A stretch of 20,974 nucleotides of DNA from DASRAJ01 sp039920305. Its GTDB lineage: Bacteria; Bacteroidota; Bacteroidia; Chitinophagales; UBA10324. Under the pieces are notes generated by a model. It searched no databases and was not told where the DNA came from. It saw nothing but the letters and a program-made list of their open reading frames with translations. Made by a program: the position numbers and the translations under genes. Below are positions 8,520 to 14,440 of the stretch, piece after piece. The DNA is taken from the NCBI GenBank assembly GCA_039920305.1, contig JBDSEA010000166.1, positions 1 to 20,974 on the forward strand, given 5' to 3'. Each line of letters begins with the position of its first letter. Positions within the stretch are counted from its first letter, which is position 1.

Positions 8520-8714
8520 ATGAAAAAAGTTTTTTTAGTTCTTTTCGCTTCAGCTGCTTTTGCATTCAATGGCTGTGAATCAACCCATGAAGATGCTATG
8601 GAAGATAGCGCTGAAATGAGAAACGAAGCAAATGAAGCCACGCAGATGGTGGATCCCATGCCTGGTATGTCACCTGACACCATGATGGTAGTACCTGACA
8701 CGATGCACAAGTAG
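8520..8714 (+). CDS. Small acidic Met-rich probable lipoprotein
   Basis: A 64-residue product starting MKKVFLVLFASAAFAFNGC. This is a signal peptide with a cysteine at 19 in the sequence FNGC, a non-ideal but acceptable lipobox for Bacteroidota. The mature part is acidic at first (ESTHEDAMEDSAEMRNEANEA) and then rich in Met and Pro, with two PDTM units close to the end (SPDTMMVVPDTMHK). Nine of 64 residues are Met. It is likely an outer-membrane or periplasmic lipoprotein; the family is not known to me. A TATCTTCG motif at 8478-8485 is one mismatch from TAnnTTTG and may be its promoter. A bidirectional terminator follows. Small and low in complexity, but the signal, spacing and terminator support a real gene. 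Confidence 0.65.
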   Translation: MKKVFLVLFASAAFAFNGCESTHEDAMEDSAEMRNEANEATQMVDPMPGMSPDTMMVVPDTMHK

Positions 8715-8782
8715 TAAGAACACTTTATATAAATGCCGGAATAACTAATTCTGTGCTGTTATAAAGCTGTTCTACTTAAAAT

Positions 8783-8814
8783 AAAACCCTCCTGAAAATC
8801 CGGAAGGGTTTTTT
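8783..8814. terminator. Bidirectional terminator between converging genes
   Basis: AACCCT (8785-8790) pairs with AGGGTT (8805-8810) and the inner CTG with CGG, with a six-base loop and one mismatch. T6 follows on the plus strand; A4 precedes the stem. It lies between the convergent lipoprotein and S41 protease genes. Confidence 0.8.
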
Positions 8815-8867
8815 ACGAGCGTTTGATGTGCCGTCAGGCACTCATTAATTATAAGGAATGAACAGGT

Positions 8868-10493
8868 TTATGGTCGCTTCCCGTTTAAAGAAGTTACAGC
8901 TCCCTCCATTGACTGCAGGGCGGTTTGCACCACTGCATCATGATCATTCAGAACTGCATAATAAGTACTCTGGGAAAATTTTTCCCTCGCGAAGAAGGCC
9001 TTGATCCGTAAGGAAACAAAATTCCTTGCCTGCTGCATATCTTCCTCATTTCCGGTTACACTTTTATTTGCAGCATAGTCAATAAAAGCCAGGTACACGT
9101 CTTCACCGGCTTTATATTTATTCCGGAAATCCTCAGGGGTAATATATGGATCGAGCAAACCGGGATGGTTATGAAAATAATTGTAAGAGAACTGCTGAAT
9201 CAATCCGTGGCTGAGTACTGCATTTAAAAAAATGTTTCCGTTTCCGGATGTATCATACGGCACGAATAAATCGGGCACAATTCCACCGCCACCAAATACC
9301 ACCCTTCCCTGCGAAGTATAAAACCTCACCGTATCAGGCAGGTGAATGCTATCAGCACTTGTTATCTCGCCATTGCGGTAGCGGCCGTTCACCTCACCAT
9401 AATAGTTATTCAGGTTTTTATCATATGGCTTCTGAATGCATCTTCCCGAAGGCGTATAATATTTTGCGACTGTAAGTCGCAGCGCTGAGCCATCGCTGAG
9501 TCCGTACTGCTCCTGTACGAGCCCCTTGCCAAAGCTCCTTCTTCCTGCAATAATCCCGCGGTCCCAGTCCTGGATGGCACCCGCAACAATCTCGCTTGCC
9601 GAGGCTGACCCCTCATCTATCAGTATCGCTAATAAGCCTTCTTCGAACGCCCCAAGGATGCGCGTTTTGTAATCCATGCGGGAATACACCCTCCCCTTCG
9701 TGTAAACCATGATCTTCTGCTGATCGAGAAGCTCATCAACAATATCGGTGGCGCTGCTCAGCAATCCTCCCCCGTTCTGACGGAGATCAATGATCAGCCT
9801 GCTCATGCCCTGCTGCTTCAGCTGCCGTAGCGCAGCCATGAACTCATCATAGGTAGTCTCACTAAACCGGCTGATTTTGATGAGTCCTGTATTCTTATCA
9901 GTCATGTACGATGCATCCACGCTATACATCGGTATTTTACCACGGGTAATCATGATGCTTAGAAGGCGGGAAACACCGCTCCTTTTTATTCCCACCTTAA
10001 CTATGGTTCCCTTTTTACCACGGAGATGATTTACAACAGACTGGTCATCAATATTTTTTCCGGCAAACAGCGTATCGTTGATCATGATGATCTTATCCCC
10101 TGCCTGTATGCCTACTGATTCTGCAGGGCCGCCTGAAACTACCGATACCACCATTACCGTATCACTTACGATAAAGAATTCAATTCCAACCCCGTCAAAG
10201 TTTCCTGAAATCTCCTGGTTGATTGCCGTCAAATCCTTTGCGGCGATAAATGTTGAATGCGGATCAAGCTGTTCAAGAACATCCGACACTGCTATATTCT
10301 CAAGGCCTGAAACATTAACCGTATCAACATACTTCGCCTGAACATAGTCAAGCACCTCATCAAGTATGGAAGAACTGTTACGGGTAAAGAGATTTGACCG
10401 TTTCGATCCATTCATCATCAATCCAATCTGAATACCCAGCGCAAGCACTACAGCCATAATAAGAGGGAGCCAGATGGTGAGCTTTCGGTTCAT
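8868..10493 (-). CDS. S41 carboxy-terminal processing protease (CtpA-like)
   Basis: A 541-residue envelope serine protease. An N-terminal membrane anchor spans residues ~7-28 (IWLPLIMAVVLALGIQIGLMM). The N-terminal domain contains LEQLDPHSTFIAAKDL, followed by a PDZ domain at ~90-170 (GNFDGVGIEF ... GGPAESVGIQAGDKIIMIND). The S41 core has LIIDLRQNGGGLLSSATDI and the catalytic dyad/triad S298 (in GSASASEIVAGA), K323 and Q327 (in GKGLVQEQ), with the spacings +25 and +4 known for CtpB. A further ~170 residues follow (from TPSGRCIQKPYDK), as is usual in Bacteroidota members. It degrades or trims periplasmic proteins at their C-termini. The gene is divergent from murQ. A TTTCTTTG (one mismatch to TAnnTTTG) on its strand about 20 bases upstream of the ATG may be the promoter. 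Confidence 0.94.
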   Translation of the reverse strand: MNRKLTIWLPLIMAVVLALGIQIGLMMNGSKRSNLFTRNSSSILDEVLDYVQAKYVDTVNVSGLENIAVSDVLEQLDPHSTFIAAKDLTAINQEISGNFDGVGIEFFIVSDTVMVVSVVSGGPAESVGIQAGDKIIMINDTLFAGKNIDDQSVVNHLRGKKGTIVKVGIKRSGVSRLLSIMITRGKIPMYSVDASYMTDKNTGLIKISRFSETTYDEFMAALRQLKQQGMSRLIIDLRQNGGGLLSSATDIVDELLDQQKIMVYTKGRVYSRMDYKTRILGAFEEGLLAILIDEGSASASEIVAGAIQDWDRGIIAGRRSFGKGLVQEQYGLSDGSALRLTVAKYYTPSGRCIQKPYDKNLNNYYGEVNGRYRNGEITSADSIHLPDTVRFYTSQGRVVFGGGGIVPDLFVPYDTSGNGNIFLNAVLSHGLIQQFSYNYFHNHPGLLDPYITPEDFRNKYKAGEDVYLAFIDYAANKSVTGNEEDMQQARNFVSLRIKAFFAREKFSQSTYYAVLNDHDAVVQTALQSMEGAVTSLNGKRP

Positions 10494-10558
10494 GGAGGAT
10501 GAAAAAATTTTGCGCGCAAAGAAACGAAGATGTTATCATTCACGTTAAAGGAGCATTG

Positions 10559-10566
10559 TAACTTTG
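10559..10566 (+). promoter_or_regulatory. -7 promoter element of murQ
   Basis: TAACTTTG matches the Bacteroidota TAnnTTTG element exactly. It lies downstream of the first in-frame ATG at 10530 and about 24 bases upstream of the TTG at 10590. If it is the promoter, translation cannot begin at 10530. The -33 region is T-rich but not clear. Confidence 0.5.
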
Positions 10567-10589
10567 CCTTTTGTAATAATGAAATATCA

Positions 10590-11417
10590 TTGAAAAAAAT
10601 TACTGAAGAATCTTCTGCTTACCTGAATCTTGAGCAAATGTCAGTACATGATTTGCTCACCTGCATCAACCGTGAAGATAAAACGGTGGCTGAGGCAGTG
10701 GAGCAGGTAATTCCCCGGATTGAGTCGCTGACAGAAGCTATTGTAAAAAAGATGCAGGAGGGCGGCAGGCTCTTCTATATTGGCTCTGGCACCAGTGGAA
10801 GGCTCGGCATCGTTGATGCATCCGAGTGTCCGCCGACTTTCGGGGTTCGTCAGGGGTTAATTATTGGATTGATTGCCGGAGGTGATGCTGCCATAAGGCA
10901 GGCAATCGAGTTTGCAGAAGATGATGTGAGCCAGGGATGGAAGGATCTCGAAACGTATAAAGTCTCTTCAGGCGATGCAGTGATCGGAATCACTGCTTCC
11001 GGCACAACACCATACGTGGTGGGGGCAATAAAAAAATGTAAGGAGCATCACATTCTTACCGGTTGCATTACCTGTAATGCAGGCAGTGAGCTGGCCGCCC
11101 TTGCGGACTTTCCGGTAGAGGTAATTGCAGGCCCTGAGTTCCTGACCGGCAGCACACGCATGAAGGCGGGCACGGCACAGAAGCTCATTCTCAACATGAT
11201 CAGTACATCCGTAATGATTAAATCAGGCAAAGTTTATGGAAACAAAATGGTAGATATGCAGCTTACCAACGAGAAGCTGATTGACCGTGGTGCCCGGATG
11301 CTAATGGGTGATTTTGCATGGGATTACAAGCGTGCCCGCGGAATTTTAATGGAGTATGGAAGCGTAAGAAGGGTTTTGGAAGCGCACCGGAAAATACAGA
11401 GGCAGCAGTCAAAATGA
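10590..11417 (+). CDS. murQ: N-acetylmuramic acid 6-phosphate etherase
   Basis: A SIS-domain enzyme that cleaves the lactyl ether of MurNAc 6-phosphate to give GlcNAc 6-phosphate and D-lactate in cell-wall recycling. The signature GSGTSGRLGIVDASECPPTFG is intact; E79 and E110 (in EFAEDD) match the catalytic glutamates E83 and E114 of the E. coli enzyme with a constant offset. GPEFLTGSTRMKAGTAQK and NKMVDMQLTN are also typical. The frame is open from ATG 10530, but the family begins KITEESSxYxNLExMS, which starts right at a TTG (10590); with that start the protein is 275 residues. The first 20 extra residues (LSFTLKEHCNF...) look non-coding and overlap a promoter motif. No MurP transporter or AnmK/NagZ is near. 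The 190-residue gene follows after 50 bases. Confidence 0.9.
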   Translation: MKKITEESSAYLNLEQMSVHDLLTCINREDKTVAEAVEQVIPRIESLTEAIVKKMQEGGRLFYIGSGTSGRLGIVDASECPPTFGVRQGLIIGLIAGGDAAIRQAIEFAEDDVSQGWKDLETYKVSSGDAVIGITASGTTPYVVGAIKKCKEHHILTGCITCNAGSELAALADFPVEVIAGPEFLTGSTRMKAGTAQKLILNMISTSVMIKSGKVYGNKMVDMQLTNEKLIDRGARMLMGDFAWDYKRARGILMEYGSVRRVLEAHRKIQRQQSK

Positions 11418-11467
11418 ATAAAAGAATCAGAAAAAATGAGCAATCACTTTGATTATATCCGATCGCA

Positions 11468-12040
11468 ATGCACGACATAGAGCCCTATTATAACTGGAGA
11501 GATGTGTATGCTTCGGAGGAAGATGAATTCTCACCTTTCTTTAAAAAGGAATACAGCGAGTTTGAATTTACCAATACGATCTACAATTTCTACATACACC
11601 CCCTGTGGGATCATTTCGGGTCGCCTACGCTTTACCTGAAAGTTCTTTTTGCCGATTACAGCCATCACTTCGTAGTGATCGAGATGCTTGGCGAATGGAA
11701 TGATGCAATAAATAACGACATCATGTTCCTCAAAAGGGATGTTGTTGATTTCTTTACACGCCACGGCATTTTTAAGTTTATTCTTATTGGCGAAAACATT
11801 TTGAATTTCCACCAGAGCGATGATTGCTACTATGAGGAATGGTATGAGGATATCCGTGACCATGGCGGGTGGATTGCCTTCATCAATTTCCGTGATCATG
11901 TGGTGAAAGAGATGAAGAGGGCTCACCTCGACCATTATGTTTTGTGCGGCGAGAATTTTATGGATGTGAACTGGCGGGCAGTTAAGCCCTTTCATTTTCA
12001 CCACCTCGTTGAGAGCAGGCTTTTACCGCAATCGGCATAG
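11468..12040 (+). CDS. Conserved hypothetical protein, acidic and aromatic-rich
   Basis: A 190-residue soluble protein without signal peptide or membrane segment. It is full of Phe, Tyr, Trp, His and acidic residues (for example EYSEFEFTNTIYNFYIHPLWDH and DDCYYEEWYEDIRDHGGW). I do not recognise a domain. An alternation of predicted strands (LYLKVLFADYSHHFVVIEML, FKFILIGENIL) and helices suggests a compact alpha/beta fold, possibly of an enzyme-like kind, but no catalytic motif is clear. It lies 50 bases after murQ on the same strand with no terminator between, so co-transcription with murQ is likely. Codon use looks like that of the neighbours. The start ATG at 11468 has no obvious Shine-Dalgarno sequence, as is normal here. 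Confidence 0.75.
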   Translation: MHDIEPYYNWRDVYASEEDEFSPFFKKEYSEFEFTNTIYNFYIHPLWDHFGSPTLYLKVLFADYSHHFVVIEMLGEWNDAINNDIMFLKRDVVDFFTRHGIFKFILIGENILNFHQSDDCYYEEWYEDIRDHGGWIAFINFRDHVVKEMKRAHLDHYVLCGENFMDVNWRAVKPFHFHHLVESRLLPQSA

Positions 12041-12085
12041 GTTGCGAAGCAGGTTTTATTGCGGATTCTGATGCCTGAAATAATT

Positions 12086-12213
12086 TACTTTTATAGAGCC
12101 AGTATGAAAAAATCAGGCAAACTCATCCCTGAAGGATATATACCCATATTGAAGACATAACTCCGGAGTTGATGCAGCGTCGTAAGGAGCAATTCAGAAA
12201 GCAGCCCTCCTGA
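12086..12213 (+). pseudogene. Possible tiny frame-shifted ORF with promoter-like motif
   Basis: TACTTTTA at 12086-12093 resembles a -7 element. Eleven bases on, an ATG (12104) opens MKKSGKLIPEGYIPILKT and stops at 12160. A second frame overlapping it continues HIEDITPELMQRRKEQFRKQPS to a TGA at 12211-12213. Joined by a shift between 12133 and 12157, the two give a plausible 36-residue peptide with a coding-like charge pattern. It may be a decayed short gene or chance. The rest of the 344-base stretch 12041-12384 holds only the csbD terminator and shows no other gene. Confidence 0.25.
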
Positions 12214-12289
12214 AAAATAAATAATGGTGCACAGTCCTGTCCTGTATTTTTTATCCCTGATCACATTAAAATGTTAACGCACAGATCAT

Positions 12290-12327
12290 AAAAAACCCCA
12301 TCAGGGTTTCAAGCCGCTGACGGGGTT
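12290..12327 (-). terminator. Rho-independent terminator of csbD-like gene
   Basis: On the minus strand AACCCCGTCAG pairs with CTGATGGGGTT (11 pairs with one G-T wobble, 12-base loop) and is followed by six T. It lies 57 bases after the stop codon of the csbD-like gene. Confidence 0.85.
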
Positions 12328-12384
12328 AAAAATAAACAGTGTAAAAATTTACACAGTCCGGCAATAATCAGACTGCTTTTTACC

Positions 12385-12573
12385 TTACAACCATGAACGC
12401 ACTTCACTCTTGATATCGTCAAGAGTTTTACCTGTTTTCTGCTGTAATCTTCCCCACATCTGATCATCTTTTCCCTCTTCGTACATGAGGTCATCATCGG
12501 TGAGGTGGGCATATTTTTCTTTCAGCTTGCCCTTGATGCGGTTCCAGTTGCCTTTTAATTCAAGATCTTCCAT
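12385..12573 (-). CDS. CsbD family stress-response protein
   Basis: A 62-residue soluble protein with the whole CsbD pattern: LELKGNWNRIKGKLKEKYAHLTDDDL, then EGKDDQMWGRLQQKTGKT and a final helix DDIKSEVRSWL. The Trp in KGNW, the central KGKLKEK and the G-R-x-Q-x-K-T-G-K-T segment are diagnostic. CsbD proteins are small helical proteins induced by general or envelope stress in many bacteria; their biochemical action is unknown. Monocistronic with its own terminator. A 225-base stretch upstream (12574-12798) contains no gene. The promoter could not be placed with confidence. Confidence 0.92.
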   Translation of the reverse strand: MEDLELKGNWNRIKGKLKEKYAHLTDDDLMYEEGKDDQMWGRLQQKTGKTLDDIKSEVRSWL

Positions 12574-12798
12574 GATAGTTGTTTTAGTGGTTAAAAAATA
12601 CTTATGCCGGTAATCTACTACAACAGTGCCAACGCAGAAGCATTTGAGTTGATTCTTTTTCTCCAGCTTGTAAAATGTAGTTATTCCGGATGATTATGTG
12701 AGATTATGCACATTAGAAATAGGTGACTTGAGGCCGTTGACGTCTGAATACTATTTTTCATTTGTCGAAAATTATTTTAGAGTTACTTGCTCATTTCG

Positions 12799-13572
12799 CT
12801 AACTAATAAAATTGCTATTGTGAACTCTTAAAAACTGCTTCTCTGGTAAAAACTTATCAGGCAAAAAAATTTCTTTGCCTTCGTACTTTAAAAAATTTTG
12901 TTGAATGCTCTTCACTGCATTTTTCGTTTTCAACTTCGATGATACTTTGATTTTGTAAGTGTCAGCATCAACTGTAATCAAGTGATTGTCGAATGCTCGA
13001 TCATGAAGTGCATTCAACGCTAAACCATTCATTGGGTTCAAACGATTCTTTTCATCAAAACTCCATGGTAGAATGTGACTTGCAATCAAAAGTTCAGGAT
13101 TTGAAATTCCTGTGATGCAGCAACAGTAATTGTAATTGGCGAGAATCATCGTTCTGAAAATGATTTGATTGACTCGCACTTTTACCATACGTTCATTGTC
13201 CATTCCTACTTTGAAAATTTCATTAACATCAACGTGGTTGAGTTTTTCAATCGTAGTATTCTTTTTCTTCGCTAACAATTTTTCGCTTTCAATTAAGGCT
13301 GCATCCCAATTGTTGTAGAACTCATTCCAAATTTGTCCATCAAGTTTACTCGCATTCGGCAAGCCACCAATTCCCCGCGCTTTCAGTGTAGGATCGAAAT
13401 GCGCAAAATTTCCAAGCTTGAATGCAATTGATCCTGGAGTTCGATGAATCAATTTTGCCAATTCCTGAATCTGCGGATTACGGTTATGCATTTTACCAAA
13501 AGTTAATTTGCAATAAAGATTGATTGCAAGAATCAATTCATCACGAGTCCACAGCCGTTGACCTTCTTTCAT
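12799..13572 (-). CDS. HNH endonuclease (predicted restriction-type)
   Basis: A 257-residue protein. The N-terminal ~70 residues (LWTRDELILAINLYCKL ... IHRTPGSIAFKLGNF) form a helix-turn-helix-like specificity module common in this HNH group, which I know as COG3440-type predicted restriction endonucleases. The HNH core is at ~150-200: C-C-x-T-G (150-155), the first His H166 in ASHILPW, then N182 in MNG and H190-D191 in LHDRAFD. All key nuclease residues are present, so it is probably active. The DNA is visibly richer in A+T than vapC just upstream (about 30% versus 48% G+C in sampled 60-base lines), suggesting separate acquisition. It starts 12 bases after the vapC stop, same strand. The target is unknown; DNA defence is plausible from the family. 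Confidence 0.88.
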   Translation of the reverse strand: MKEGQRLWTRDELILAINLYCKLTFGKMHNRNPQIQELAKLIHRTPGSIAFKLGNFAHFDPTLKARGIGGLPNASKLDGQIWNEFYNNWDAALIESEKLLAKKKNTTIEKLNHVDVNEIFKVGMDNERMVKVRVNQIIFRTMILANYNYCCCITGISNPELLIASHILPWSFDEKNRLNPMNGLALNALHDRAFDNHLITVDADTYKIKVSSKLKTKNAVKSIQQNFLKYEGKEIFLPDKFLPEKQFLRVHNSNFIS

Positions 13573-13584
13573 CCCATTAAAGTA

Positions 13585-13985
13585 TCACGAAATAAAATGG
13601 ATGGGAATTTCCTTTGCAAGCATCTTGAATTCCCTGTCCCCCGTAATCAGCGTTCCCTTTTTCTTTTTCGTGAGCGCAGCTGCAAATGCATCGGCATAAG
13701 ACATTTTGTGAGTCGCTTTTATTACTGCAGCAGCAAGGGTGAGTCCGAGGTCGGGCGCAACAATTTGTATCGACATCCTGTGAAGCACATGGATGGATTG
13801 CTCAGCTACTTTTATCCCGTATGTTCTGTGCAGGATGTAATAAACTTCACCCACATTGATCAATGAGATGAAACCTTCCTTGCTTCCATCTGCAATTTCA
13901 GAAAGCAGCAAAGAAACATTCTCGTGTCCCTTTTCTTTTTTGAAATGTGCAATGATGGCAAAGCTGTCAACACAATATTTTTCAT
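13585..13985 (-). pseudogene. vapC: VapC-type PIN-domain toxin, frame-shifted near start
   Basis: A PIN-domain ribonuclease toxin. The expected ATG (13983-13985) overlaps the vapB stop in ATGA. After it, an A run of five (13978-13982 on the minus strand) puts the ribosome in a frame that ends after ~41 codons. One more A would give MKKYCVDSFAIIAHFKKEKG and continue to a 133-residue protein, the usual VapC length, with acidic residues D7, E47 (NVGEVYY), D99 (YADAF) and D117 (ITGDREF). As written, the only in-frame start near the beginning is a TTG at 13911, which gives 108 residues without D7. Either the toxin is inactivated, the A run is a sequencing error, or slippage restores it. It sits between vapB and the HNH gene. 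Confidence 0.85.
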
Positions 13986-14212
13986 CGCTTCTTTTCCGCT
14001 TGTTTTTCCTTTATCAGCTCACTCAATGGGTCCCCGGTTTCCGGCAGCCATCCGGCCAGCGAGTCGAAATACTCTTTGTCCAGTGCCCTGATAGTTAACT
14101 CATTGCCCTTTTCAATAAAGGCGATCCTGCTCCCCGGCTTCATGTTCATCTTGCGCCGCAATTTCACCGGAACCGGGATTTGCCCTTTGGAAGTCATCAC
14201 GGAAGTTTCCAT
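13982..14212 (-). CDS. vapB: AbrB/MazE-type antitoxin (VapB-like)
   Basis: A 76-residue protein with the swapped-hairpin AbrB/SpoVT DNA-binding fold at the N-terminus: TSVMTSKGQIPVPVKLRRKMNMKPGSRIAFIEKGNELTI, where S-K-G-Q-x-x-x-P-x-x-x-R and P-G-x-x are the family core. The C-terminal tail (EYFDSLAGWLPETGDPLSELIKEKQAEKKR) is acidic/amphipathic and would wrap the toxin. It normally neutralises VapC and represses its own operon. Its TGA overlaps the vapC ATG (ATGA), the standard translational coupling. It appears intact even though the toxin is not. Confidence 0.9.
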   Translation of the reverse strand: METSVMTSKGQIPVPVKLRRKMNMKPGSRIAFIEKGNELTIRALDKEYFDSLAGWLPETGDPLSELIKEKQAEKKR

Positions 14213-14241
14213 ATTGTTTGTTTGGTGACTAAAAATAAATA

Positions 14242-14267
14242 GGTATTACTAAATAAAAAATATTACC
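14242..14267 (-). promoter_or_regulatory. Possible operator upstream of vapB
   Basis: An A+T-rich stretch 30-55 bases upstream of vapB has TATTAC twice in direct orientation on the plus strand (14244-14249 and 14261-14266) and a bounding GGTA...TACC inverted pair. AbrB-type antitoxins usually bind such A+T-rich repeats for autorepression. Assignment is inference. Confidence 0.3.
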
Positions 14268-14366
14268 TGAATATTTTTTACAACGGAGCAAAGAGAAAAT
14301 ATGAATGAAATGCAACCATATTGAAAGCTATGCCACACATTTTCAGAACTCAAGCCAAATTGAGAA

Positions 14367-14398
14367 TTTTTCCGGGATGAAAAAGTGGAATACTTTTG
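14367..14398 (+). promoter_or_regulatory. Promoter of the propeller gene
   Basis: TTTTT (14367-14371), 19 bases, then TACTTTTG (14391-14398), an exact TAnnTTTG. Both elements and the spacing agree with the Bacteroidota primary promoter. Transcription should start near 14405, which excludes the earlier in-frame ATG at 14396 and supports the ATG at 14441. Confidence 0.65.
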
Positions 14399-14440
14399 AT
14401 CAGACGATCTGTCGTTTTCCGAACTAAACTTCTCCAGCAA

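Noticed and set aside
10530..10589. Extended N-terminus of murQ from the ATG at 10530
   Set aside because: It overlaps the TAACTTTG promoter motif, has no resemblance to the family, and the conserved start is at 10590.
12620..12645. Sigma-54-like TTGGCAC...TAGTA upstream of csbD on the minus strand
   Set aside because: The -24 part matches, but the -12 GC is replaced by GT and no activator gene or enhancer is near; a chance match is likely.
14396..14440. 15-codon N-terminal extension of the propeller protein
   Set aside because: It begins inside the -7 element; the signal peptide begins at 14441.
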